A stretch of 64,000 nucleotides of DNA from Parelaphostrongylus tenuis (taxonomy: Eukaryota > Nematoda > Chromadorea > Rhabditida > Metastrongylidae), in contig JAHQIW010000902.1 of the NCBI GenBank assembly GCA_019055375.1, positions 1 through 64,000 on the forward strand, in the 5' to 3' direction. Below are positions 1 to 12,223 of this stretch, piece after piece. The notes beneath the pieces are model-generated. The model saw only the letters and a list, made by a program, of their open reading frames with translations. It had not been told where the DNA came from and made no database searches. Each line of letters begins with the position of its first letter. The stretch's first letter is position 1. The position numbers and the translations under genes were made by a program.

Positions 1-1155
1 CACGCTGACGTATCAGCTGAAGTGTATGCGAAGACAAGCGTCTCTTCGTGACTTTAGGACTCTCGGCTTTCATAGCGCCAACTTGAAGATATTCAGCGAG
101 CCGGTCGTATTCTTCGTCGATGTTGTTGTCAGTGTATAATCCCAAGAGCCGATTAATAGCTTCAGTACATCTTAGTTTATAATAGTTGAAGGACTTCGTT
201 GATTGAATTCAGCAGCTTTCTCTCCTTTTCGCCTTGCGTGAAGGAGGGATTGATCTGATCTCGTGCAGAACTTAGGAACAACAGCGACATCGGGCAGGAG
301 AAAACCTTCAATTTACTGAAATATGGTCTATCTCGTTATGGCACTCTCTATTGAGAGACTTCCACGGCCACCCCAGAGAGAGAGCTTTTGGAGTTGTGAG
401 TTACCATGGATGGTTTGAGTCGTTATGATAAACTCAGATAGCCTCTCACCCTGTTCATTCCATTCCAGTCCGTGGATTCCAATGGGACGTTCTTCAGATG
501 TTGTTCTATTCTAATTTCCTCGTCAAAATCTCCAACAATGACCGTGAAGAAAGTAACGTCTTTTCTCAGGAATATTTCGATATTCATATAAAAGGCTCCT
601 ACTTCGTCTTCTTCAGAACCTGCTATCGGTATGTATGCAACGAATATGGTCAAATCGTCCGTTAGTATGTTCAGAGTTTTGGCATCCTGGTTTGTCCCTG
701 AGATTTCAGCAGCTTCTCCTCATTGGTACTACCCAGCGCTGCCGTACCGGGGCTGTTTCGAGTTCATGGAAATGACGCCCAATTTTATCGCTGTTTTGGT
801 TTGATACCCAACTCATAGCTGGCTAGGCTCTAGACGTTAGGGCTGGGCACTCACGAGGTTGCCAGACTCTCTCAGCGGTGCGGGAAGAACTCTTTGTTGA
901 TAGCGTTCCTAACCGCTTTCCACGTACTTACCAGCCGCTTGATTGTAGGCTTTTGGCCGATTTGACTCGTAGAAATAGAGTACTGTCAAATCGGCTCTAC
1001 AGAAGCAGGGATCTCATCCTCTGAATCCACCTGTGTCTCTGGAAAGTACACGATCGCCTTTGATTCACGTTTAGTTCTCATGTCCACCACCTGAGAACGC
1101 ACTACGTGCTCTTTCAGCTGGGCGGGCAAGATCCTCTAAAGAGGCAGATCTCGGG
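1..1155 (-). mobile_element. RTE-type non-LTR retrotransposon, 5' part (copy C), cut by window edge
   Basis: This matches copies at 17770-21008 and 53506-56850 on the same strand. It holds the 5' leader (about 700-1155), a decayed apurinic-type endonuclease region (about 420-700) and the start of the linker to the reverse transcriptase. The readable endonuclease piece (423-653, minus) keeps the tract EDEVGAFYMN and an altered GDFD where intact copies have GDFNAKIG, so the nuclease is dead. It retains leader sequence beyond the 5' end of copy A, so its 5' end is near full length. The 3' half lies outside the window. Identification rests on direct similarity to the other copies, which carry clear RT motifs. 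Confidence 0.85.
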
Positions 1156-1315
1156 TCTAATGACTTACGTCACATGGATTTGCTGGTCTATCTCATTATA
1201 TTAGCTGCCATCTAAATAGGACTTCACCACGAGGTAGCTTTTCTGCACATAGTGGAGCAGTGAGGTGATGAATATTCATCTACGATGAACATGAATTCTT
1301 AGTAAGGTCGTGGAC

Positions 1316-3150
1316 AAAATCAGGCATTTATACTGGGAGAACGGCGAATTCAAATGCTTCTCAGTTATTTCTATAATCCATAGTGAATACCGCTATCTCT
1401 TGAATCCTCTAAATCACAGTGGTTTTGTTCACAGGTCACCAGTGATGAAGCAAAAATGCGACGAGACATTATCTTGCCGGTTGTTACGGAGTTGAAATCG
1501 GATAAACCAGCAAGTACACAATCAACTAGCGGAAAAAAAGGTAAGGTGCAAAATTGTCTCGATAACCGCGTCAAAAACAAGCGGTTTTGAGGCCTATTTT
1601 CACAAAGAACTATATGAATCTGACACAATTTTTATTTGACTGACAAGCTACTGACCTTTGACGGTCAAAGGAAATATATGTACTGTTTCCTTCAGATAAG
1701 GAATTTAGTCATTCAAAGAGAAAACATCGATATTTGAGATAGAATTTACCCGCGTTTTTGATTCTCTTCGTGAACTAATAGGGATTTGGAAAACGAACAC
1801 TGGACAGCTTAATAAGGTATCGAATACTGAATCGCTTTCAGATGATATTCACGCATGAAATGAAACATTTTTTCGATGTTTTTAGCTTACATTTACATTG
1901 AAAAACCCGAGCAAACTCCAGACATGGGAGTTTCTTATAGTGATATTGAACAAGGACAATTACTAGGAAAAGGCGCTTATGGTGAGGTCCGTGCTGGAAG
2001 AGTACAGTTGAAAACTGGAGAGAATGTCGAAGTGGCGATCAAAGTTGCGAATTAGCAAAACTTATTTCTTCTCTTAGTATTTTTGTTCATTCCGTTGAAA
2101 ATAAAACTATCTGATGACAATGATGTTAAAGTGGCGTAATGTTAACACATGAGTATGTGACCACACGTGGGATACGATCAATTCCACTCCTAAATGTCGA
2201 GTTTTTCCCCGTTGGAGGACTGTGTTTATGCAAAGACCCCGCGGCTATAGATGCGATTTTACCTTTATTTTGTGCTTTGTTTACTAGACAGTTGTTCCAC
2301 AAATGTTGAGCTGAAAGTGGTCGATTTTAGTGCTATTGGCTTCGTGTTAATTTAAAAGTTGTTGTACTCAGGGATTTCTCAGAAAACTATAGTCGCAGGG
2401 TGTTGCAGTAAAAGAGAAGCTGCTGTGAAAACCTAAGGAACTCGAAAGTTGATCACCACTGATTCGTATTTACTATACCGAAATCCCATTATTTAGAGAA
2501 TGGTTCTACAGATCTAATAAGCGTGAAAACCATATCTCAGCCCAAATGACGTTTTACTTAAATAGCGGACAGGTATTGTTGGACAGCTCTCTGCAACCTT
2601 CAACATCCGTCGTCGAGAAGTCTGCACGCTGAAGATGGTAAATTCGATTGAGAAATGACGGCAACACGTAAGAACAGATATGCTTAGAAATCGTCAAATT
2701 GCCGGTGAACATTGATGAGCTACCTGTTATATATTCTTTTTCTTAGATGAGTCGCGTCGAAAGCCACTGTGACTGAGAACAAATGTATTGTCATTAAAAG
2801 GAGCTGGTAGTTAGTTCACAGTATTCGACTTTTATAAATTATGAAAGACGAAATTAGAAAGTGGAAAGTATATGTAGTTCTGGGCCTTGATTAGAATCTG
2901 TCTCATTAGACTATTTTCAGATCAAAGACTGTTCCAACTTATGTGAAACAAAAATAAAGGAGATGATGAAAGAAGCTCGACTTATGAAAAATTTTTGTCA
3001 CAGGAATATTGTTCGCATCTACGGTGTTGCAGTTGATGACACCTGCTCTACATAATTCTAGAAATAGTTTCGGGAAAGCCGCATACTTTGATTTACTCTA
3101 ACACTTTGACTTTGCTCAGCTCCAGTCAATCGTCTCAACTTCAGTTTATG
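1316..3150 (+). pseudogene. Broken Fer/spe-8-class tyrosine kinase fragment
   Basis: Three pieces can be joined. Exon 1435-1540 ends at G|gtaagg and is phase-compatible with exon 1886-2043, which holds the glycine loop GKGAYGEV (1964-1987) and the ATP-binding VAIK lysine (2041-2043). After an intron with acceptor ctattttcag, an exon from 2921 encodes an alpha-C region (KEARLMKNF) and HRNIVRIYGV, typical of the nematode Fer-like kinases with SH2 plus kinase domains. The frame breaks near 3041-3043; the next strand, LLYIILEIV, continues one frame over, and a stop follows at about 3150. No HRD or DFG catalytic segment is visible downstream. A tract at 1316-1363 (KIRHLYWENGEFK) could be the end of an SH2 domain, but that is weak. 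Truncation and frameshift together suggest a pseudogene, probably a duplicated gene fragment. Confidence 0.6.
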
Positions 3151-3881
3151 AAATAAGAAGTTATTCTGATACGAAGAGTACAGGATGAAGGTTCACTGAT
3201 GCGTACCGTACTGCTCCCAAGGAGTGCTTTAATTTTCTCGATTTTCACTAACTCTTTACTAATTTTACATATTTATCGTTCTGAGGTGAACAGATAGAAT
3301 CTTAGTTCACATGCGTGCCATGGTGCTGTGTGTCGGATATGACAAGTGATCAGAAACGTCGTGTACTCGTCAAAAATCAAGTTAGCTGGACTCATAACAC
3401 GTCTGAACGGCAACCAATCGACAGAGACATTAGTGACTGAATTTCTCGCGTTGTCAAACGTACAGCAGAAAAAGCACTGGACGAATAATGATAATTCTTC
3501 ACGAGGACCCCAGAAGCATAGAAGAAGTATTTGTTTCTCATTGAGCCGTTGAAACGAATAGCTCGACGTCAATGCGACCATAAGTTGACAGTTCTCCGAT
3601 GTGCTCTCACATACCGTATGACATCCTCCTTCGTTGCACAACTTCAATATTCCGATGATTTGAGAAACAAAATAACTCTAAGTGTGTGGATATTTGATCA
3701 ACTTTATTTGCTCCTGCAATAAGCAGGATTGAACTTATGTGATGATCTGTCATATGGACTGAGACGACAGTGAAAAAACGTAGAGAACACTTCGATTACG
3801 GATAACAGCCTACACCAGTGACTCACTTGTACAATGTGGAAAAAATAAATACTGTAGACAAATTTAATATTGTCAAAACAG

Positions 3882-4000
3882 CGTCGGTAGTGCAACGGTT
3901 CGAGCAAGCGCCCTCCGATATGGTGAAATGTGAGTTCGAGTCCCAGCTGACGCAGTTTAGCTCATCACTCTACATCAGTAGGGCCATGTAACCCTCCACT
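3882..4000 (+). repeat. tRNA-derived SINE-like repeat, family S3
   Basis: The head resembles a tRNA: an A-box-like tract (GTAGTGCAACGGTTCGAGCA) and a B-box (GAGTTCGAGTCCC) close with a GCGTC...GACGC pair. The body then has TCATCACTCTACATCA. The same layout occurs at 51740-51850 (minus), 52020-52115 and 16325-16475, so this is an interspersed repeat and not a tRNA gene. Confidence 0.6.
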
Positions 4001-7000
4001 CCCTCCCTATTAATTAACATTCATACCACACTGCTCTCACCCACCGACCTTTGCGGTAGATCCCAAAATAGGGAATTCGGTGCCCGGCCCACTAAAACTG
4101 ATCACCTGTCGCACCCCGACCGTCAAATACTTTACCACCCCCCCACGACGTATCTGGGTGTTCCCGAGTTGCCCCTTCGTGAGGGTGAAATGTATATGAC
4201 CGGAACGCGATACATGAGTGAAGAAAGATACCCACTGTCAAACATACTGTGCGCACACACGGCTGAGAGACACGAATCCACACTTGTTCACTCACCAACG
4301 AGCGATGTGCCAAACGCGGGAAAGCCGACGCTTAGTTAGACTTAACGTAGTCGGAAGGACAGTCGAGGTCCGGAGAGCTGTCGCAAGAGTACACGAAAAA
4401 GATCCGTGACACTATCTATATATGGTCCTAGGAAAGTCAGGCTAAAAAATGCTACTGGCGACATCATCGCCATATGTGAAAGTATACGAACCTGTTAGAG
4501 GACATTTTGCGCTGAAAGCTAAATGTATGTAGCAGGGTATATAGGAAAGAACACGTGAGGTATTATTCAGAAATATTTGAGCTTGTCAAAAGTACAAGAC
4601 GTGTGCTAGTGATAGATGAGATAGTAATATCTGCTGTAGCAGTTTGGGTACGTGCACGCGCGTAAAAGAACCACGAAGCGGTAATCAATCCTGAACATTG
4701 AGAACAATCATCCAGCAGTATATTGCGCAGATATAGACGTTTTGAGGCCACACCGCCGATGTCATGTGTGTCTGTTTACAAAAAGGAGGACTGACTCGTG
4801 TTATAGAGCCCAGATATACGGTTATCGACCTATGCACATGTGTACAACACGCGTCGACAGTGTCATGACGCACGCGGTTGGAGTGACATCCATGTACTCA
4901 TCTAATATACCTTTGTACCACATCCCTGTGGGATGAAATGCTCCACATAGTCCCTTCACATATACTATAGGGAACTTACACGCACGAATGGACAAAGAAT
5001 CGAAATACAAACAGGCTAATGTCACGATAGCACACAACCACTGAACCAGCCCGCGTCACCCCATATAGTAAGCATTCTGGTAATAGGCAACGACCACCCA
5101 TGGACATTAGGTGCTATGGGCGTTAGTGATATTTTAATCACTATAACATGGTCATTCAATTATACCATAGAAGTAACAAGATCATTATAGTAATATGAGA
5201 AACCGTCTTATCCACACAGTAGAAGACATATGAAGTTCGATGGGATGGACTTTTCCTAGCGCCACCCGATGTCACCAGCGTGTAGACTAGCCGATATTCG
5301 CATCCTTACGATTATGCGCTACGACGGGAAAATGCGACAACATCGAGAGGTCAGGGGCGACCTCACACGGATGGCCTCTAACACCGAGTACATCAATCGC
5401 ACCCCGGGTTACTTCGAAGAACAGACGAAACTGTTATGTATTGAATTGACCAAGCGTAGTACGTATAATTTTTGGCAACATTAAGTAGATTAATCGGAAG
5501 ATCAGGTCTGAGCCAATATCATATATGCATAGCAACCACTCGACGGACGACTTAGAGTAAAATCGAATTTCTTGACACTGCATGTGACCTCCAAAGCTAT
5601 GCTCTTCCCGAAGTGAACGGATGGCTTTCATATAATGTCGATATGCCCTCACGGTGGAATCACAATAAAAAATGGCTTATTCCACTATCCGATGCAGATC
5701 GTTTAATCGGTATATTCAACAACGCTCTCCCCCCTATATGATTATCTACGGTAATTGTTGACTGTATCACACGAGCTACCACACACACGAGACAGTCCAG
5801 TATGTACAGAAATGCAAGCCCTGGACAAGTTCGAGATCTGTGAGCATATGGTTTAGACCATAGCCACAGAGAGACACCCCGAGAGACCTTTGTGTTCCTC
5901 AGAGGATAGAACACGTGATATTTGCACCATAGGTTGCTGGACTGCGGAATGTAATGAAGAGAGAAAATTCACACACGACGTATTAGGGGACGTCTCAGCC
6001 CGACCTACCACGAGGCTTGGTGATGACCGCCATGAGCAATTCGTTTCACTTCACCGAGCCTGTGGAAATTATAGCCTACGACTCGGTAAGGGGAACCTAA
6101 ATAGAAAACATCACGCTAGAGTACAAAGCGTGAACGATCACATGAGAGTAGTCTACAATGCCAGAGTGCTATTTGAGAGAGGTATAAATCCAGCCAGTTT
6201 GCAAACAAAGTCACTTACCTATTGATATAATCTAAGGATTGTGTGGGTTTGGTGCACACTATAAAAATGAATGAAAGAGTGATAATACAACATTGGCAAA
6301 TTGATGGCTGTCTGTGGATCAGACAAACAGCACAAATTGAATTTTCGTTCATATTGCCACCAGGCAGTTGGATTTTCTCTGAGATTAAATCGAACTCCAA
6401 CACTAAAAGGCACACAGCAGTGCGAGACAATTTCGAATTGACAAGGTCGCTCTCACTTGCAGAGCTGTTAGAAGAGAGATGCTAATGAGTATTGACACAG
6501 CTAACTACATTGTTACAGGAATCACTCAGGAGTCCACAACTTATATGTGATACTCGTTCCACGGGCCAGGGGACAAGCATCACAGAAGACACTGTTGTGT
6601 ACATGGGCAGAGCGAGGTTCACGAACAGAGTATCCGAGCTGGCAGGACACACACAGGCGTGGCCGGGAGTGGAGCTACACAGGTGGCTAATGCAACAGAG
6701 TTATTTGGGATAGAAAATTGGCGCTCAGGCAATATGATAGCTACACAGAGTGTTACTTGTAGACCTGGCATCTTACTTGCAGACAGAAAGTCTTAATGGA
6801 TTTAACAACAGGAGACACCTTCGTTAGATCTAGCAGATTTATCAAGGTAGGTTTCTGAATCGGGAAGCGGCTTGTTCCAAGCTCCCACTGTGGAAGAAAA
6901 AATTTCCCAGCTATGAAGGATCAGCAATGCGTGTGGGCAGATACCATTACTACAACTTATCTAAAACAACAGCGACTCACGTCATGCGATTTTACGTGGG

Positions 7001-7700
7001 CGATTGTTTCATAGTTCTAAATTAGAGAAGCTGTTTGCGAGTATCGTCTGTCGTACTATCATAGCGTCTGATGACACAATTATGAGTTTTCACGAGTATT
7101 CCATGCCATAACGTGGCCCAGCAGAAGCTGGTCGAACATTAAGCAGGATGAAACACTTTATTCGGAGAGCAAATTACTGCAGGTATAAGTGTGGACTTGA
7201 AAATATGAAAAATGAGGAGAGAGCGCATGCTGTAGCACTGGTGAGAGGTTAGGTCTCTCATAACTTTGGCACTAAAGCATAAGACACCGAATTGGTTAAT
7301 CGGAATATCTAAATTGCTTTGTGTTTGAGTGAAATTCTATTGCGCATTGTCTTGGCGAACATTTCGGCCACTTCAGAGTGAACTATACGTGCGTGTGAAT
7401 AGGTGCCGGACTCTCGGTGGGAGACATATTCACTCGCTAACTTTGCACGATAGGCGCGTAGAAGAAAGGCGTGTGAGCGGCGCACAAGATTAATGGAGCT
7501 GAAAGATAGTACGGTTGCAGAAAGGACGGCTAGAAATGGTTCGCGAGTTCAAAGCTAGAGAAAACACGGAGGATCGGTCGCGCTGGAGCCTTCATAGGAT
7601 TTTAATGGTTCTCAGTGAGCATCGACCGTCGCTTCTCTGTATATGTCGTTGCAAACAGATAATGGCCGCAAAGTTATCAGAGGAGACGCGGGGCGAGACC
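4001..7700. other. Long stretch without recognised genes
   Basis: No family-level similarity or repeat seen elsewhere in the window was recognised here. The longest open frame (5890-6225, plus, 111 codons) has no motif, signal peptide or splice context I can defend. Composition is somewhat higher in G+C than the flanks between about 4000 and 6200. Confidence 0.4.
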
Positions 7701-8565
7701 TAGCGCACACTGTATGACGCACCACCGACGCTCCCGTTTCTAAGGAGGCTACGTATCAACTGTATACGCAATCACATGTGTGACCCACTAGAAACGATTA
7801 TCGCTGGCACCAGCTCTGTTGGATACCTTTCACACACTAATACACACACCTACCCTCCACTCTCTTACCTCTGTTGGCAATGTTTCTGTATTGTTACTTG
7901 ATTCTAGGGCCACAAACTTCGAGCAAGCTTTAATCATATAAACCACGGACCCCCCTCCCCAGGGGTTCACATTCTCTTTTTTTTCCTTCCCCCCTGACTT
8001 GTTTCAAGGAGACCTGTGCCGTTATTCTTTGGGTGGAAAAACCACTCGAGACAGATGTTTGTGCGCTCATAATTCTCATAATTGCACAGCAGCCAGATCT
8101 CAGGTACTCAGTGAGTAGTGTACACTGGTTAATGACATCTTCGCGAGCGCCAGGAGTCGTTGCTTTGATTTGAATTATAGGAATTCGCAGATCTTAATGT
8201 ATCGACACGCACATTGTCTACCACACCATAGTATGCACTACACACACGCAGATGTATTCGTGCGCACATTAAGTTCCCCGTGTTATTTCTATAACACATT
8301 AACCTGTTTGGTTTCCCAGCACGTCGACAATATAGGGATCTTCCCCTTTCTTTCCCCGCCCTTTTTCACACCACGCCACCATCTGACACACGCTTAATGC
8401 ATCTCCGCTTATTAGATCACTGAAAGTCATAGCCCACATATGCACTTGGTCATCTCTGCGATGTTTGATGAGATCTAATGGATGTATGGCTCGTCATTTT
8501 TGGTGTTAGTATTCACTGAGCCCTTTGTCCGTTTTCTGTTATCTTCTCAACATATCACTTGTTTA
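7701..8565. other. Intergenic, pyrimidine-rich; nothing recognised
   Basis: Contains C/T-rich runs (for example about 7940-8000 and 8335-8400). No coding similarity was found. Confidence 0.4.
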
Positions 8566-8865
8566 GGAGCGCATGTGGCACAGTGGTTAGAGTGCTCTGT
8601 GTCACTCACGAGGTCACTGGTTCGATCTTGTGCTTATGGCCCACCAAGCCATCCATCCCTCCGGGGTCGGTAAATTGCTACCAGACTGGTCTCAGACTTG
8701 TCTGGGAGGATAAGCAACACTGACTCGGTCCAGCTGGAGGCAACCGCGAGTCATTGTGGAGGCCAAATATGCATTCAATCACCTCAAACGAGGGTGAAAA
8801 TTGAAGACGAATGCATACGCATCCCTCAGGATTGATCAATGCAGACAGCTTTATCCTTTATCCTT
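8566..8865 (+). repeat. tRNA-derived SINE-like repeat, family S1
   Basis: The head has GTGGCACAGTGGTTAGAGTG (A-box-like) and a B-box GGTTCGATC. The body includes the tract TCTGGGAGGATA and ends with CCCTCAGGATTGATCAATGC. Other copies are at 10258, 45848 and 50335 (plus) and at 29816, 40573, 44815 and 50667 (minus). This is the best-preserved head in the family. Confidence 0.75.
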
Positions 8866-8929
8866 TTATAACTTTGAAAGCCTGTAGGTTTTTTGAACCG
8901 TGCATGTGGTCTGTTATGGGTATGCTTAC

Positions 8930-8975
8930 ACAGCCAAGTACAAGTGTATGGGCCTTGGTAGCCCGTCAGTTGGGC
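8930..8975 (-). ncRNA. Decayed hammerhead-like motif
   Basis: On the minus strand, GCCCAA is followed by CTGACGG (expected CTGANGA), then a GGGC...GCCC-type hairpin. The GAAA of the core is lost (CCATAC instead). It aligns with the intact copies at 15297-15339 and 63758-63800, but it should not cleave. Confidence 0.4.
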
Positions 8976-9537
8976 AGTACCCTTTGTCTTTAGCCAATCC
9001 TCTCAGGGAAACCAACTCCCTATATAGAGAAGGCGCAGACGTACTATTCACACCTACCATTAAAGGAAATTATCACTGAGTTGTCAGTCCTATGCATTCG
9101 ATTTCTTTTGGCTGGTATCGTTTATGTATTTCAGATATATCTTTCTTATCGTTTCGATTGTTTTCTTGAGACCACACTCTGATTTCAATATGCCTGATAA
9201 TTATTTTCTAAATCATGAATGAGGTCTGTTTATGAGCACGTGTATTGGCCTGCGTAAGCATCGAAACACATGTATTGAGCTGTATAAGCTTGCCCATAGC
9301 AGACCACATGCATGGCGTAAAAATAATTAGGCACACTAAAATTTGAGCGTGGTTTTAACAAAGCACTCGAAACGAAAGATATGATATATATTTGATGTGT
9401 ATACGATACCAGCCAAGAGCAATCGAGTGTACATTCAGTAATGATTTCACTTAACGGCAGGTGTCAATAGTACGTCGCGCCTTCTCTATACAGGGGTTGG
9501 GCCCCCGCGAGAGGATTGGCTAAAGAAAAAGGGTAGT

Positions 9538-9581
9538 GCCCAACTGACAAAGCTGCCACGGCTGAAACACGTGTATTGAAT
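9538..9581 (+). ncRNA. Degenerate hammerhead-like motif
   Basis: GCCCAA (538-543), CTGACAA (544-550, one core change from CTGANGA), hairpin AGC...GCT, GAAAC (564-568) and GTA before TTGAA. Stem I keeps about three pairs. The motif is recognisable, but the core G8 is mutated, so activity is unlikely. Confidence 0.45.
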
Positions 9582-10257
9582 TCTATAAGTTTTGCCCATA
9601 ACAGGCCACATACATGGCTCAAAAATATTTATCAGGCATATCCAGATTTGAGCGTGGTCTTAAGAAAACACTCGAAACGGAAGATATGATATAGTTGGAA
9701 GCATTTCTCTTACAGTCCACAATTCTAACGATCTCAACTTTTCACTATTGTCAGATTCATCATAACGTCTAACCTCTTGGAAATATACCTCTTCTATAAT
9801 TCTGTAACCTTTATAGCCTCGCAGTCGTCGTCATTTAATGGTGGTCTTTTTTGAGTATGGTGACAAGTGGGGTATTATAACCGTAACAATGTAAGGAGTT
9901 TGCACTTACCAATGCAGCTGGTGATTTTGGCTACATTCGCGATCACCCATTCTGTATTTTTGTGACCAGCTTCCAGTGACCTTCAGCAGCGATGTGAATC
10001 TTTCTATGAAGATCTGCATGAGCCATTTAATATTAGTTGTGTTAGGTAAGCCACAGTGCAGTCAAGCTTGCGCTTCAATCCTTTTTTATTTGAGCGAACT
10101 GTTAGACCGTTTGAGCAGTATACTTTTGGTGGCTGATGCATCACATAGTGAACTTTTGTAGAAATTGTGATGATGTTCTTAAGCAGGCATCTTCAACTCA
10201 GTATTAAACAAATTCCTCAAACTTGGGCAGTCAAACCATCAATACACAATATTAATT

Positions 10258-10525
10258 TGCGTGTAGCACACTGGTTAGAGATGCCCCGCTGCACACTCCT
10301 AATCGCTGTTCGATTCCTCACCCAAAGCACATCAAGCCTTCCTTCTCAACGCGGGCGGCGAATTAATACGATTCGTCGAGTAGGATAGTAGCACTAACTT
10401 GATACTCCATAGGCCACCATGAGTCAATGTAAGAGCGAGATATGCATTTGATTACTTTTGATGATGCTTAATGAAGGCGAAAGCAGGACGCGTCCCTTAA
10501 GGATTGACCAGCGCTGAGAACTCTA
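10258..10525 (+). repeat. tRNA-derived SINE-like repeat, family S1
   Basis: The head GTGTAGCACACTGGTTAGAG and B-box GTTCGATTCC match family S1. The body ends with CCCTTAAGGATTGACCAGCGC. It is more diverged than the copy at 8566. Confidence 0.6.
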
Positions 10526-10529
10526 TATT

Positions 10530-11165
10530 TTTTTCAAATAATAACAGCAGTCACGCACTAGCATTTGAAAGTCTATACCAACAAAGTTTACAGCAACGTG
10601 TACAGGGCAGAAATAGCATGCGTAAGAAACTCATGAGTTGCATAGGTAGCTAGTGAATACAAAGTACTGGTTCAGTGAATACATGGCTCAGCACTTAACC
10701 CACATGACAACGTTGTTGTTTTTCACACACCTGTCTCCTCAAGTCGAACGGCACGAATATTGAGACCCATTCCATTAATAATCTAGTGCCTATACAGTAA
10801 ATAGTTTTAGGGGCTTTATCGTCTCAAGCAGATGAGCTGGAGAAGCTACTATAAGTTTCTTTCAATAAAACCAGCGCTTATGTGTCCTAACAAGCAGCAT
10901 TGTTGAACGGTGAACCACATCATCGAGAAAAGAACGTAATTTTTAACTTTTATTATGTATTTTCTGTACTTCTAATGATCAACGGCTGATCAATAAAGGC
11001 AGATTGGTTTTGGCGTAAAAAATGAAAGATATTAATGATAGAAATATAAATAAAGGCATGGACATGGAAATGTTCAACCAGAACTGGAATGTTGTTCTTT
11101 TCGAAATAACGTGGCTTTCTCCGTGACGCCGTTTTCACCATGAACACATTTATAGATTTTTTCAG
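10530..11165. other. No gene seen
   Basis: AT-rich sequence between a SINE and the Penelope-like pair. No recognisable coding or repeat signal. Confidence 0.35.
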
Positions 11166-11240
11166 TGATACTGCATCTTGTACAATTCCTGATTTTCTTC
11201 TTTAAGCCAGACACGAGGTGTTACATTGAACTTTATTTGA

Positions 11241-11276
11241 CAGCTGACGTTTCGGCAGTTCGCCTTCTTCAGAGCC
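11241..11276 (-). ncRNA. Penelope-type hammerhead-like motif (left arm)
   Basis: Minus strand: GGCT (276-273), CTGAAGA (272-266), hairpin AGGC-GAACT-GCC, GAAAC (253-249), GTC, AGC. GGCT and AGC(T) can form stem I, and the hairpin is a perfect GGC/GCC. Hammerhead motifs are established in Penelope-like terminal repeats. Stem III is almost absent here, so activity is uncertain. Confidence 0.5.
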
Positions 11277-11614
11277 TGGTAAGGTCAAATTGTCCGCAAT
11301 CCAATAAGCCAAACACCTTCATTACTCTATCATCAAGCACGAAATCAACTCTCAACGTACGCACCGCTTTTTATATGTGTTCTACCTAATGATACAAGTG
11401 GAGACCACCAGAACGAGATCACCTAGGCTCGTAATGCACCTTACCCATCAAAACAACAGTCTTATATACTGACTCAAATCACGTGTGATAACGTGGCATT
11501 CCTCCCTGCGGTTTATAGGTGGATTGGTGGTATTAATCCAAAGTGCTTCAATAATTTTTCGTGCTGATGATTTTTGTTCCTGAGCAAGGATTATATGACC
11601 GTCTTTGTATAATG

Positions 11615-11992
11615 AAAGATTGTAAAATATGTCTTAACGGCAGAGACGGTGACTGCATGAGCGTAGGTGCAGTTTACCTAATCTCTTGCAAAGCGTGTAG
11701 CGATAAATATATTGGCAAAACGGGTAGGCCGCTCTATGCCTGCATAGAAGAACATTCAGCTGACAAACGTCTTAATAGACGGAACACCCCGCTAGGGAGG
11801 CATAGAGAACGGAAACACGACGGAGTTGATTTTGAGATCGAAGTCACCATCCTTGCGCAGGAACAAAAAACATCAGCACGAAAAATTATTGAAGCACTTT
11901 GGATTAATACCACCAATCCAACTATAAACCGCAGAAAGGAATGCCTCGTTATCACACGTGATTTGAGTCAGTATATAAGACTGTTGTTTTGA
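11615..11992 (+). pseudogene. GIY-YIG endonuclease domain of a Penelope-like element (5' truncated)
   Basis: The open frame encodes C-x2-C-L...DC then GAVYLISCKAC...YIGKTGRPL, the GIY-YIG nuclease signature with its zinc-finger-like cysteines. It goes on with an EH about 8 residues later and FEIEVTILAQE...SARKIIEALWI, the usual C-terminal end of Penelope-like proteins. The stop is at 11990-11992. In the complete family this domain follows a reverse transcriptase and nicks target DNA; here the RT part is missing, so it is a remnant although the frame is open. No believable ATG lies upstream; the longest extension starts with GTG inside the inverted arm. Confidence 0.8.
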
Positions 11993-12187
11993 TGGTTAAG
12001 GTGAATTACGAGCCTATGTGTTCTCCTTCCGGTGGTCTCCTCTTGAATCATTAGGTGGAATACATATAGAAAGCGGTGAATATGTTGAGAGTTGATTTTG
12101 TACTTAATGCGATTGAAATCCAGGTCCGGTGATTTTGAGTAATGGAGGTGTTTGACTGATTTGAATGCGGACAATTTGACCTTTCCA

Positions 12188-12223
12188 GGCTCTGAAGAAG
12201 GCGAACTGTCGAAACGTCAGCTG
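12188..12223 (+). ncRNA. Penelope-type hammerhead-like motif (right arm)
   Basis: GGCT (188-191), CTGAAGA (192-198), AGGC-GAACT-GTC hairpin, GAAAC (211-215), GTC (216-218), AGCT. It is the inverted partner of 11241-11276 with one stem II change (C to T) that leaves a G-U pair. Confidence 0.5.

Larger units (their letters stand above)
8880..9690. repeat. Nested foldback element with decayed hammerhead motifs
   Basis: 8880-9110 and 9395-9640 are inverted copies of one unit, sharing reverse-complementary tracts such as TTGGGCAGTACCCTTTGTC and TGGCTGGTATCG. The central part (9110-9395) contains further partial units with the recurring tracts ACACATGTATTGAGCTGTATAAG and TTTGAGCGTGGT. Related units lie at 14440-14560, 15200-15430 and 63660-63840. 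No protein is encoded, so this is a non-autonomous element. Confidence 0.65.

Noticed and set aside
3884..3955. tRNA gene
   Set aside because: A- and B-box-like tracts are present, but the cloverleaf is poor and the downstream tail recurs at 16.4, 51.8 and 52.1 kb, so it is a SINE head.
5890..6225. 111-codon frame as a gene
   Set aside because: No recognisable domain. High arginine/cysteine composition without structure looks like chance in a higher-GC tract.
7340..7390. Another Penelope-type hammerhead motif on the minus strand
   Set aside because: CTGAAGTGGCCGAAATG resembles the motif, but it has lost the core adenosine and both stems.
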